From Allokutzneria multivorans (GTDB lineage Bacteria > Actinomycetota > Actinomycetes > Mycobacteriales > Pseudonocardiaceae): a DNA stretch of 64,000 bases. The notes beneath the pieces are model-generated. The model had not been told where the DNA came from. It did no database searches and saw only the letters and a list, made by a program, of their open reading frames with translations. Position numbers and translations under genes: made by a program. This document shows, piece by piece, positions 40,651 to 50,814 of the stretch (position 1 is the stretch's first letter; every line of letters starts with the position of its first letter). The stretch is from assembly GCF_039537405.1 (NCBI RefSeq), contig NZ_BAABAL010000019.1, positions 558,001 to 622,000 on the forward strand, in the 5' to 3' direction.

Positions 40651-41829
40651 TCACACCCGCTCGGCGCGGCACAGGTACGCGGTGGGCGTGTCGCCGACGC
40701 GGGTCAGCACGACGGTCGCCTCCTCAGGGCCGCTGATCTTCAACTGCCTGCGCAGCGCGTCGGGGTCGATGTCCAAGCCCCGCACCAGGATCTCCAGCCG
40801 CCCGACACCGCGTTCGCGCAGCAGCGCGCGCAGGGTCTTCTCGTTGTACTTGCCGTGCTCCAGCACGCGGAACGCGCGAACACCGCGAGGCGGGGTGTCC
40901 CCGGTGAGGTAGGCGATGCGCGGGTCGAGCTGGCCGAGCCCGTGCCGCGCGCCGTAGTGCCGAACAAGACCCGCCCGCACCACCGCGCCGTCCGGGTCGA
41001 TGATCCACTCGCCGACCTCGCGCGTCGGGCACGCGTCGGACTCGGCGTCCGTGACGGTCCACAGTGGACCTTCCGGCCCGAGCACCGTCGCGCGCCTGCT
41101 CACACCGAAGGTCGCTGGGGCACCGACCCACACGCACGCCTCGCGCACCTGCCCCGCCAGCGAGACGACCTCGACCTCGCCCGCCCACGGCACGGCCGCG
41201 AAATCCAGTCCTGGCGCGCACTTCACAGCCATGTCCCGGCCGCGATAGGCCGACATCAGGTCACCGAGCGGCGGCACCAGGTCCTCCGGCCGCCACTTCC
41301 GCCGACCCGCCCCGTCACGCCGAGCGGGGTCCGCGAGCACGACGGTGCCCCGGCTCACCGGGCGCAACGCGTCGGCGCGCAGCAGGCCGACGGACGCGCC
41401 GGACACCTCGCAGTTGTGCTGGGCCATCGCGAGCCGGACACCGTCCACATCGGACCCGACGCACCGGTCCGCGACGGCAGCGACCGCGATGAGGTCGGCT
41501 CCGACGGAGCACGTCACGTCGTGGACGTCGCGTCCCTCAAGGCGTCCCGCGCGGTGCCGGGCCACGACGGAGGCCGTTGCCTGCTGCGCGGCGTCCTCGG
41601 TCAGCAACCACGACTCGACACCGTCCAATTTGGACGCTGTGCGTCGCCGTAGCACGGCGGTCTCCAGCACCGCCGCGGCGAACCGCTCCCCCGCGATCCG
41701 CCGCGCCGACGCCACGTCGTTCAGCCGCGACGCGGGCATGAGCGGCAGTTCCGCCGCCGCCCGCAACGCTTCTCCCCCCGCCGAGGACCGGAGGAACTCC
41801 ACGTCCTCGGCCGTGAACCCGTAGCCCAC
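40651..41829 (-). CDS. Methyltransferase with THUMP-like C-terminal domain
   Basis: A 392-residue protein. The methyltransferase core has DVTCSVGADLIAVAAVADRC near residue 100 and VVLADPARRDGAGRR, where DPARR (instead of D/N-PP-Y) is characteristic. The C-terminal half carries a THUMP-like domain (ARLEILVRGLDIDPDALRRQ-type sequence). THUMP domains bind RNA, so a tRNA or rRNA target is possible but unproven. GTG at 41829 shares its G with the TAG stop of the upstream methyltransferase (TAGTG), showing coupling. It is the last gene of the echA transcription unit and carries an iterated palindrome at 41057. Confidence 0.8.
   Translation of the reverse strand: MGYGFTAEDVEFLRSSAGGEALRAAAELPLMPASRLNDVASARRIAGERFAAAVLETAVLRRRTASKLDGVESWLLTEDAAQQATASVVARHRAGRLEGRDVHDVTCSVGADLIAVAAVADRCVGSDVDGVRLAMAQHNCEVSGASVGLLRADALRPVSRGTVVLADPARRDGAGRRKWRPEDLVPPLGDLMSAYRGRDMAVKCAPGLDFAAVPWAGEVEVVSLAGQVREACVWVGAPATFGVSRRATVLGPEGPLWTVTDAESDACPTREVGEWIIDPDGAVVRAGLVRHYGARHGLGQLDPRIAYLTGDTPPRGVRAFRVLEHGKYNEKTLRALLRERGVGRLEILVRGLDIDPDALRRQLKISGPEEATVVLTRVGDTPTAYLCRAERV
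41057..41069. repeat. Iterated palindrome GTCCACAGTGGAC
   Basis: Full copy inside the THUMP-like gene, encoding Pro-Leu-Trp. Confidence 0.85.
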
Positions 41830-42788
41830 TAGACCGGCTTGTTCCCGGTGATGAGCACGTTGTAGAAGACGTTGCGCGGCATGACCTTCGCCAGCAGGTT
41901 CTCGTCCAGCCAGGTCAGCCGCTGCCACGCCTGGTAGGCGAACGTCGCCCAGCCGAAGCCCAGCTTCTCGCGCGGGACGGCGGCCTCGAAGGTCCGCACC
42001 GGCCAGCCGAACAACGCCGCCGCCAGCTCCTCGGTCACCGCGCGCACGTCCGTCGCCCCGGCCGCCCGAGCGGTGCGCTCCAGCTCGTCCGGGTCGAAGG
42101 TGTGCAGGTCCACCACGGCCTCCAAGGCGGCGGCGCGCGAGGACTCGTCCAGCTCCTCCTGCGGCCTGCGCCAGCCGTTCAGCGGCGGCAGCTTGGTCAG
42201 GTTCGTGGTGGCCCACCAGGTGAGCTGGCCGAGCTTGCGCGCGTAGAAGTCGCCCACCTTGGTCGGCTCGCCCGCGAACACGAAGCGCCCGCCGGGCTTG
42301 AGCACCCGCAGGATCTCCTTCATGGCCGAGGGGATGTCCGGGATGTGGTGCAGCACCGCGTGCCCGACGACGAGGTCGAAGGTGTCGTCGTCGTAGGGCA
42401 GCGTCTCCGCGTCGGCGACCCGCCCGTCCACGTCGAGCCCGAGCGCCTCGGCGTTGCGCACCGCGACCTCGACCATGCCCGGCGAGAGGTCGGTGACCGA
42501 ACCGCGCTTGATCACACCGCCCTGCATCAGGTTCAGCAGGAAGAACCCCGTGCCGCAGCCCAGTTCGAGCGCGTGCTCGTACGGCCAGTCCCGCTCACCG
42601 GCGACCGCGCGGAAGCGCCCCGTCGCGTAGGTGATGCAGCGCTCGTCGTAGGAGATCGACCACTTCTCGTCGTAGGTGCCCGCCTCCCAGTCGTGGTAGA
42701 GGACGTTGGCCAGCTTCGGGTCCTTCCAGGCCGCCTCCACCTCCTCCGCCGTGGCGTGCGGGTTGGGCTTCGGATCGCTACTTGCCAC
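41829..42788 (-). CDS. SAM-dependent methyltransferase
   Basis: A 319-residue class I methyltransferase with motif I ALELGCGTGFFLLNLM near residue 75, and motif regions VADAETLPYDDDTFDLVVGH and FVFAGEPTKVGDFYARKL. The substrate is unknown; the sequence resembles small-molecule or lipid methyltransferases rather than rRNA enzymes. GTG at 42788 lies within the 3' end of echA (11-bp overlap). Between echA and the THUMP-like gene, matching the order Rv3037c-Rv3038c-Rv3039c. Confidence 0.84.
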   Translation of the reverse strand: MASSDPKPNPHATAEEVEAAWKDPKLANVLYHDWEAGTYDEKWSISYDERCITYATGRFRAVAGERDWPYEHALELGCGTGFFLLNLMQGGVIKRGSVTDLSPGMVEVAVRNAEALGLDVDGRVADAETLPYDDDTFDLVVGHAVLHHIPDIPSAMKEILRVLKPGGRFVFAGEPTKVGDFYARKLGQLTWWATTNLTKLPPLNGWRRPQEELDESSRAAALEAVVDLHTFDPDELERTARAAGATDVRAVTEELAAALFGWPVRTFEAAVPREKLGFGWATFAYQAWQRLTWLDENLLAKVMPRNVFYNVLITGNKPV

Positions 42789-43557
42789 TGAAGGTCGCCT
42801 TCCCAGGGCCGTTCTCGATGAACGAGCGCATGCCCGCCTTCTGGTCCTCCGTCGCGAACAACGCCGCGAACAGCTGGGTCTCCAGGCGCAGGCCGGTGTT
42901 CAGGTCGCCGTCCAGGCCGATGTCCACCGCCGCCTTGGCCGCCGCGAGCGCGCGGGCCGGGCCGTTCGCGAACTGCTCGGCCCAGCGGCGCGCGGCCAGG
43001 TAGACCTCGTCCGGCGCGACGACCTCGTCCAGCATGCCGATGCGCAGGGCCTCCTCCGCCTTCACGAAGCGGCCGGTGAAGATCACGTCCTTGGCCTTGG
43101 CCGGACCGATCAGCCGGGCGAGGCGCTGCGTGCCGCCCGCCCCGGGGATCACGCCGAGCAGTGTCTCCGGCTGGCCGACCTTGGCGTTGTCGCCACCGAT
43201 GCGGCGGTCGCAGGTCAGCGCCAGCTCGTAGCCGCCGCCGAGCGCGTAGCCGGTGATCGCGGCGACGGTGGGCTTCGGGATGGCCGCGACCGCGCTCAGC
43301 GAGGTGGACAGGCTGCCGCCCCAGTCCAGCATCTCGCCGTAGGAGAGATCGGCCATCTCCTTGATGTCCGCGCCGGCCGCGAAGACCTTCTCGCCGCCGT
43401 AGACGATCACCGCGCGGATGTCGGCGCGCTCGGCAGCCTCCTGCGCGGCGGCCCTGATCTCCAGGTGCAGCTGCTGGTTCAAGGCGTTCATCGGCGGACG
43501 GTCCAACCGGATGGTGCCGATCGCGCCGTCGACCTCGAGCCTGACGAACTCGCCCAC
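42778..43557 (-). CDS. Enoyl-CoA hydratase/isomerase
   Basis: A 259-residue crotonase-fold enzyme. VIVYGGEKVFAAGADIKEM near residue 52 forms the oxyanion hole, and the two catalytic Glu positions (ALGGGYELALTCDRR and PETLLGVIPGAGGTQRL) are present, supporting true hydratase activity in beta-oxidation. GTG at 43557. The gene leads a three-gene unit overlapping downstream (methyltransferase, THUMP-like). A TetR-type palindrome lies 56 bases upstream. Confidence 0.92.
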   Translation of the reverse strand: MGEFVRLEVDGAIGTIRLDRPPMNALNQQLHLEIRAAAQEAAERADIRAVIVYGGEKVFAAGADIKEMADLSYGEMLDWGGSLSTSLSAVAAIPKPTVAAITGYALGGGYELALTCDRRIGGDNAKVGQPETLLGVIPGAGGTQRLARLIGPAKAKDVIFTGRFVKAEEALRIGMLDEVVAPDEVYLAARRWAEQFANGPARALAAAKAAVDIGLDGDLNTGLRLETQLFAALFATEDQKAGMRSFIENGPGKATFSGK

Positions 43558-43612
43558 GCCGAGAACCTCCTCGCTCCTCGCGGACCCGGTGTCCGGGCCC
43601 GTCCGTCGCAGG

Positions 43613-43626
43613 CTACCGAACGGTAG
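43613..43626. promoter_or_regulatory. TetR-type palindrome before echA
   Basis: CTACCGAACGGTAG is a perfect inverted repeat of six with an AA centre. It shares the pattern CTAC-YG-NN-CGGTAG with the site before the MGLP operon. Confidence 0.65.
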
Positions 43627-43629
43627 GGA

Positions 43630-44475
43630 TCACGCTCGACGCCAGGCGAAATAGCGGTCACCCGAGCGCTGCAACGCCAGGTCCTGACCGAAGGTCTGCG
43701 CCAGGTTGTGCTCGGTCAGCACGTCGGTGAGCAGTCCCTGAGCCACGACGCCGCCCTCGCGCAACAGCATGGCGTGGGTGAACCCTGGCGGGATCTCCTC
43801 AACGTGGTGGGTCACGAGCACCATCGCGGGCGCGTCGGGGTCCATGGCCAGCGCGGACAACCGCATCACCAGGTCCTCGCGCCCGCCAAGGTCCAGGCCC
43901 GCCGCGGGCTCGTCCATCAGCAGCAGCTCGGGGTCGGTCATCAGCGCGCGTGCGATCAGCGTGCGCTTGCGCTCGCCCTCGGACAGCGTGCCGAAGGTGC
44001 GATCGCCGAGATGCGCGATGCCCATGGCCTTGAGCAGCTCGTCCGCCCGGTCGGTGTCCATCGAGTCGTACTGCTCGCGCCAGCGGCCGAGCACCGCGTA
44101 GCCGGCGCTGACCACGAGGTCGCGCACCTGCTCCTCGCCGGGGACACGCGCGGCGAGCGCGGCCGAGCAGAACCCGATCCTCGGCCGGAGCTCGAAGACG
44201 TCGGTGCGGCCGATCTTCTCGCCGAGCACGTTGACCTGGCCGGTGGAGGGGTGCATCTCGGCGCCCGCCAGCTTCAGCAGCGTGGTCTTGCCCGCGCCGT
44301 TGGGGCCGAGCACCACCCAGCGTTCGTCCAGCTCGACGCGCCAGTCGACCTTTCGGAGCAGGGAGGTGCGGGCCCTTCGGACGCCGACGCCGTCCATGCG
44401 CACCACTAGGTCGGTCACGTCCACCCCGTCGCCCGCGGTGGACTGCATCGCTGCGCGCTCGGTCACGGGACCCAT
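43630..44475 (-). CDS. ABC transporter ATP-binding protein
   Basis: A cytoplasmic ATPase of about 281 residues: Walker A GPNGAGKTT near residue 57, a C-loop LSEGERKR, Walker B LLLMDEPAAGLD and an H-loop VTHHVEEI. The membrane partner is not encoded nearby; the Rv3041c counterpart is also solitary, so it may work with a distant permease or lack one. ATG at 44475 with GGGGG eight bases upstream is preferred; GTG at 44466 is an alternative. The echA operator lies beyond its stop. Confidence 0.87.
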   Translation of the reverse strand: MGPVTERAAMQSTAGDGVDVTDLVVRMDGVGVRRARTSLLRKVDWRVELDERWVVLGPNGAGKTTLLKLAGAEMHPSTGQVNVLGEKIGRTDVFELRPRIGFCSAALAARVPGEEQVRDLVVSAGYAVLGRWREQYDSMDTDRADELLKAMGIAHLGDRTFGTLSEGERKRTLIARALMTDPELLLMDEPAAGLDLGGREDLVMRLSALAMDPDAPAMVLVTHHVEEIPPGFTHAMLLREGGVVAQGLLTDVLTEHNLAQTFGQDLALQRSGDRYFAWRRA

Positions 44476-44544
44476 TCTTGCGATCCCCCGATCCGGGCCT
44501 GCCACCGCCCCTTGATCAGCTCCGGATCGTGGATCATCTTGTGC

Positions 44545-46659
<2,115 letters not shown>

Positions 46660-46730
46660 CAACCGGAAGCAGTTTCACGTTGAAGTGAATGGCCTTCACG
46701 TACCGGCGAGGCTCGCGCACCCTGCCGCGC

Positions 46731-46961
46731 ATGACCAACAAGATCGTCGGCACCCTGACCGCCGCCGCCGCAGTTGTCGGCATCATGCTCACCGGCACCG
46801 CGGGAACCGCTCACGCGGGCGACTGGAAGTACTACGGCTCGTACTGGACCTGGACCGAGTGCGAGTCCGACGCGGACCGGTTCCGCGGAAGCGACGGCGA
46901 TGCCAAGTGCCCCTACAACTCCATGAGGGACATGTACGACCTGTACGTCCGAAGCTTCTGA
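46731..46961 (+). CDS. Small secreted two-cysteine protein, copy 1
   Basis: A 76-residue exported protein; I recognise no family. The start ATG at 46731 is chosen because MTNKIVGTLTAAAAVVG aligns with the next gene; an ATG 42 bases upstream would only lengthen the N-terminus. After a signal peptide ending Thr-Ala-His-Ala, the mature part has two Cys that could pair, one in ECESDADRF and one in AKCPYNSM. It lacks a clear ribosome binding site, so it could be leaderless. Tandem duplicate of the gene at 47029. Confidence 0.7.
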   Translation: MTNKIVGTLTAAAAVVGIMLTGTAGTAHAGDWKYYGSYWTWTECESDADRFRGSDGDAKCPYNSMRDMYDLYVRSF

Positions 46962-47028
46962 TCCCAACGGTTTCACCCGCAACCGAAGCGATTCCTGTCA
47001 ATCGCCCGTTGAGCGCAATCATGTGCGC

Positions 47029-47241
47029 ATGACCACCAAGATCATCGGCGGACTCACCGCCGTCGCTGCCGCTGTCGGCATCCTGCTCACCGGCGCTGCC
47101 GGTACGGCCTCGGCCAACACCCTGTACTTCACCGAGGCCGACTGCGAAGCGGACGCGGCCAAGATCCGCAGCGGCGACGTCGGCGCCACGTGCACCTACG
47201 ACCTCTTCCGCAACATGTACGAACTGCACGTCTGGGGCTAG
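47029..47241 (+). CDS. Small secreted two-cysteine protein, copy 2
   Basis: A 70-residue paralogue of the preceding gene. The signal peptide (MTTKIIGGLTAVAAAVG...TASA) and the mature motif EADCEADAAKIRSGDVGATC to MYELHV align with copy 1. Both Cys are kept. The function is unknown; small cystine proteins of this kind are secreted by many actinobacteria. The terminator at 47259 follows its stop. GTG at 47023 is an in-frame alternative start. Confidence 0.7.
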   Translation: MTTKIIGGLTAVAAAVGILLTGAAGTASANTLYFTEADCEADAAKIRSGDVGATCTYDLFRNMYELHVWG

Positions 47242-47258
47242 TGCCCCCTTGTGCGACC

Positions 47259-47290
47259 GGGCGGGTCGGAACCACCGTTCCGACCCGCCC
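47259..47290 (+). terminator. Strong stem-loop terminator after the small secreted genes
   Basis: GGGCGGGTCGGAA at 47259-47271 pairs perfectly with TTCCGACCCGCCC at 47278-47290, leaving a six-base loop. It is a stable stem without a T-tract. Confidence 0.75.
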
Positions 47291-47293
47291 AAC

Positions 47294-47480
47294 TCATGCG
47301 GTCACGGCCAGGTCGAGCGGCAGCTCCAACTCCGGCTCCGCGAAGCGCTCCTGCGTCAGCGGCCCGCTCGCACAGCTCACCGAGCCAGATCACCGAGGGA
47401 TCGGGCTAACCACATCAGAGTCCTTGTCCAGCATGCGGAACCGCTGGTCGGCGCGGACCGCACTGTGGCAGCATCGCGCT
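47294..47480 (-). pseudogene. Possible Uma2-family nuclease remnant
   Basis: The 443-bp stretch 47242-47684 holds no intact gene. On the minus strand, one frame ends FRMLDKDSDVVSPIP then a stop at 47390, resembling the early Uma2 motif RYELLDG-LVVSP. In a second frame 47294-47380 encodes GPLTQERFAEPELELPLDLA then a stop, resembling a Uma2 C-terminus. The middle of the family, including catalytic residues, is missing. It may be a gene fragment after a deletion, but the match is short and could be chance. Confidence 0.3.
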
Positions 47481-47684
47481 GTGATCCGCTCGCTGCTGTG
47501 GAACAACCTGCCGCTCGACCAGGCGCGGTTGACCAGCTGTGCGTGTACGTGCACGCGGCGTGGCATGTGATCACGGACCCAACCCGAAGATCCTTTCGCG
47601 GGATCGCGCCTCGAACTGCGCGCTGATTCCCGCGCCGCGCCGCGTTCCGGTTCTCCCTCAACTCCCTGAACCAGGAGCGCACAC

Positions 47685-48203
47685 ATGGCCGTTTCGCTGT
47701 CCGCGCCGGAGATCCATCCGGCGCTCGACCTTCCACTGCTGCGGGACTTCATCTCCCCGCGCCGTCCACTGTGGACGGCCAGCGAACTGCTCGGGCTGAC
47801 CAAGAACGTGGCTGCCGTGTTCGAGGACCAGCTCGCCGGCGTCCTGGAGTACGTGCCGGAGCAGCGCTGGTGGGCGCGCCTGGCGCTGACCGACGAGGTG
47901 GAGCTGTGGCTGCTCTCCTGGATGCCGGGCCAGGGCACCGAACCGCACGACCACGGCGGCGCGTCCGGCTCGTTCACGGTGTACCGGGGCGAACTGCGCG
48001 AGGACTACCGCTATCCGACAGGCCCCGTCCGTGGCGCGACGCGCAAGCTCGGCACGGGCGTCGGCTTCGGTCCGGGACGGGCGCACCAGGTGCGCAACAC
48101 GGGCGCGCTGAACGCCGCGAGCGTGCACGCGTACTCGCCGCCGCTGCTGCCGACGAACGAGTACACCAGCCTTGAGGCGTACACGGAGGCTCCGCAGGCA
48201 TGA
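47685..48203 (+). CDS. Cysteine dioxygenase-like protein
   Basis: A 172-residue cupin of the cysteine dioxygenase family, oxidising L-cysteine to cysteine sulfinate. The metal ligands are His88 and His90 (EPHDHGGASG) with the third His134 (GRAHQVRN); the family pattern HxH...H is complete. The last bases overlap the downstream rhodanese start (ATGA at 48200), so the pair is co-translated. Together they suggest thiosulfate or persulfide handling downstream of cysteine oxidation. An iterated palindrome lies at 47764, inside the coding sequence. Confidence 0.85.
   Translation: MAVSLSAPEIHPALDLPLLRDFISPRRPLWTASELLGLTKNVAAVFEDQLAGVLEYVPEQRWWARLALTDEVELWLLSWMPGQGTEPHDHGGASGSFTVYRGELREDYRYPTGPVRGATRKLGTGVGFGPGRAHQVRNTGALNAASVHAYSPPLLPTNEYTSLEAYTEAPQA
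47764..47776. repeat. Iterated palindrome GTCCACTGTGGAC
   Basis: Full copy with T centre inside the cysteine dioxygenase gene, encoding Pro-Leu-Trp. Confidence 0.85.
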
Positions 48204-48592
48204 GCATCGAAGAGTTCCTTGACGAGGCCCGCGCGGAGATCGACCGGCTGGAGCCGGAGCAAGCCCTCGCCGCGCAGAAGGACGGCGCGCTGATCGTCGA
48301 CATCCGCCCGCACTCCTACCGGGCCGAGGAAGGCGAGATCCCGGGCGCGCTGCCGATCGAGCGCATTCACCTGGAATGGCGGCTGGACCCGACCGGATCG
48401 CACCGCATTTCCGAAGTCCGGCCTGATTCCCTGGTGGTCGTGGTGTGCAACGAGGGCTATTCCTCCAGCCTCGCCGCACGTGATCTGCGCCGGGTCGGGT
48501 TGAACAGTGCAACTGATCTCGTCGGCGGTTTCCGCGCGTGGCGGGCGGCTGGGTTGCCTACCAAGCCCGGAGGAACTCCCGCAATCCCCTGA
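48200..48592 (+). CDS. Rhodanese-like sulfurtransferase
   Basis: A single-domain rhodanese of 130 residues. DGALIVDIRPHSYR near residue 29 and the active-site loop VVCNEGYSSS with Cys83 are typical. It probably carries sulfane sulfur from cysteine or persulfides and works with the cysteine dioxygenase, whose stop it overlaps. Fusions of the two domains exist in other bacteria, which strengthens the link. Confidence 0.87.
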   Translation: MSIEEFLDEARAEIDRLEPEQALAAQKDGALIVDIRPHSYRAEEGEIPGALPIERIHLEWRLDPTGSHRISEVRPDSLVVVVCNEGYSSSLAARDLRRVGLNSATDLVGGFRAWRAAGLPTKPGGTPAIP

Positions 48593-48641
48593 TCGTGTCT
48601 TACCCTGCGCGCATTCAGATGTTTCGCGCAGGGGAGGAAAT

Positions 48642-50765
48642 GTGCGCCGCATTCGCATTCTGTGCGGTCTCGCCGCCGTCGCGGCTCTTGTCGCCGCGAC
48701 TCCGGCACCGATCGCGACGCGCACAGGCGACGCAGAACTGGCCCAGGACTCGCTGCGGGCAGACCTGTCCGGCGTCCCGTTCTACATGGCGATGATCGAC
48801 CGCTTCGCCAACGGCAACGCGGGCAACGACCGAGGCGGGCTCGACGCGGGCGACCGGCTCCAACACGGGTTCGACCCCGCTGACAAGCACTTCTTCCACG
48901 GTGGCGACCTCGCGGGGCTCAGCGGCAAGCTCGACTACCTGACCGGGCTGGGCGTCAAGGCGCTGTGGATCAACCCGCCGTTCCGCAACCGCTGGGTAGT
49001 CGACGCGGGCGGGGGTACCGCCTTCGCGGCCTACCACGGCTACGCGATCACCGATTTCACCGATTTCGACCCGCATTTCGGCACCAAGCAGGAAATGCGC
49101 GCACTGGTCGACAGGGCGCACGCGCGCGGGATCAAAGTCTTCTTCGACATCACCGCGCACTACACAGCCGACGTCATCGGTTTCGACGGCGCCCACCCGT
49201 ACCGCACACTCACCGAGTCGCCCTATCGCGACGCCGACGGAAAGCCCTTCGACATCGCCGCGATGGCGGGACGACAGGACTTCCCGAAACTCTCCGTGGA
49301 AAAGTCCTTCCCCTACGTGCCGAAGTTCCACGACGAAGCCTCAGCGCAGCGGAAGAAGCCGGAATGGCTCAACGACCGCACGCTGTACCACAACCGCGGC
49401 GACGCGTCGGACTTCGCCGGGGAGCAGTTGCTGTTCGCCGATTTCTTCGGGCTCGACGACTTGATGACGGAGCACCCCAGGGTCGTGGAAGGCATGCGCC
49501 GCATCTACACCGACTGGATCGACTCGATGGACATCGACGGATACCGGGTGGACACCGTCAAGCACGTCAACACCGAGTTCTGGCAGGCGTTCGCGCCCGC
49601 GGTGAAGGCCCACGCGAACGCGCGCGGCAAGCACGACTTCTTCATCTTCGGTGAGGACCTGACCGGCGATCCGACGCACACCTCGCACTACACCACCGCC
49701 GGGCGGATGCAGTCCGTCCTGGACTTCCCGTTCCAGGGCGCGGCGTCGCAGTTCGTCGCGGGCAAGGGCGCCTCGCTGCTCGCACAGGCACTTGACGCCG
49801 ACGACCTGTACACCGATGCCGACTCGAACGCGTACTCGCTCAACACCTTCCTGAGCAACCACGACACCGGCAGACTCGCGTGGATGCTCCGGCGGGACCG
49901 TCCTGGCATCAGTGACCAAGAGCTGCTGGACCGACTGCGGCTCGGCAACGCGCTCTTGTACCTATGGCGCGGAAATCCGATCGTTTACTACGGCGACGAG
50001 CAGGGCTTCACAGGCACCGGTGGTGACGCGGACGCACGCCAGGACATGTTCCCCACGAAGGTCGCAGAGCACTTGGGGCAGGCTCAGGTCGGCACGGCCA
50101 GCACTCCGGCGCGGGACAATTTCGACACCACGCACCCGCTGTACCAACAGCTGAGCTCACTCAGTGCTTATAAGGCCGCGAATCCGGTGTGGAAGCGCGG
50201 TAATCAGGTCATGAGGCACGCCGACGCGGACGTAGTGGCCTACAGCCGCATTGATTCGGTGACAGGGCACGAGTACCTGGTTACTGCGAACTCTGCGACC
50301 GAAGCACGCACGGTGGACGTCACTGTGTCCGCGGCGGACTTCGCCTTCCGGCAGGACTTCCCGTCCACAGGCACCGGTCCGACCAGCGGAGCCAACGGCA
50401 CTGTGAAGGTGACTGTGCCCCCGTTGTCGGTCTCAGTGTTCCGCAGCGACAAGCCCGTTCCCGTCGCACAGGCGGCTCCGAAGCCGAAACTTTCCCTGTT
50501 GGCGCCTGCGAAGGACGGGCGCACAGGGTTGCTCGCCGAAGTCTTGGAAGTCCCACGCGCCCAGGCAACGTTCGCAGCACGCGTTGCGGGACAAACGAAC
50601 TGGACGATTCTCGGCACTGACGACGCAGGGCCGTACCGGGTCTACGCGGACCTCGGCAAGCTGCCCGGAGCAACGGCGGGCGCACGCGTAGAACTGCGTG
50701 TGGTGGTGAGGGACTCCACAGGCAGGATCGGCACGGACGGAACGTTCACGCAGGCGCCGAAGTGA
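48642..50765 (+). CDS. Secreted alpha-amylase-type GH13 enzyme
   Basis: A 707-residue secreted GH13 enzyme that attacks external alpha-glucans. A signal peptide of about 22 residues is present. The barrel carries nucleophile Asp304 (DIDGYRVDTVKH), acid Glu338 (IFGEDLTGD) and the FLSNHDTGR Asp. A C-terminal part of about 200 residues includes a beta-sandwich with repeats similar to PVPVAQAAPKPKLSLL and has no recognised CBM. GTG at 48642 with GGGAGGA five bases upstream. Convergent with glgP; the stem-loop at 50771 may stop both. Confidence 0.9.
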   Translation: MRRIRILCGLAAVAALVAATPAPIATRTGDAELAQDSLRADLSGVPFYMAMIDRFANGNAGNDRGGLDAGDRLQHGFDPADKHFFHGGDLAGLSGKLDYLTGLGVKALWINPPFRNRWVVDAGGGTAFAAYHGYAITDFTDFDPHFGTKQEMRALVDRAHARGIKVFFDITAHYTADVIGFDGAHPYRTLTESPYRDADGKPFDIAAMAGRQDFPKLSVEKSFPYVPKFHDEASAQRKKPEWLNDRTLYHNRGDASDFAGEQLLFADFFGLDDLMTEHPRVVEGMRRIYTDWIDSMDIDGYRVDTVKHVNTEFWQAFAPAVKAHANARGKHDFFIFGEDLTGDPTHTSHYTTAGRMQSVLDFPFQGAASQFVAGKGASLLAQALDADDLYTDADSNAYSLNTFLSNHDTGRLAWMLRRDRPGISDQELLDRLRLGNALLYLWRGNPIVYYGDEQGFTGTGGDADARQDMFPTKVAEHLGQAQVGTASTPARDNFDTTHPLYQQLSSLSAYKAANPVWKRGNQVMRHADADVVAYSRIDSVTGHEYLVTANSATEARTVDVTVSAADFAFRQDFPSTGTGPTSGANGTVKVTVPPLSVSVFRSDKPVPVAQAAPKPKLSLLAPAKDGRTGLLAEVLEVPRAQATFAARVAGQTNWTILGTDDAGPYRVYADLGKLPGATAGARVELRVVVRDSTGRIGTDGTFTQAPK

Positions 50766-50770
50766 CGTAG

Positions 50771-50800
50771 TGGGCGGCCCCCGCCACCAGGGGCCGCCCA
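50771..50800. terminator. Bidirectional stem-loop between amylase and glgP
   Basis: TGGGCGGCCCC at 50771-50781 pairs perfectly with GGGGCCGCCCA at 50790-50800. It sits between the convergent 3' ends of the two genes. Confidence 0.8.
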
Positions 50801-50814
50801 CCGCCTTCACGGCA

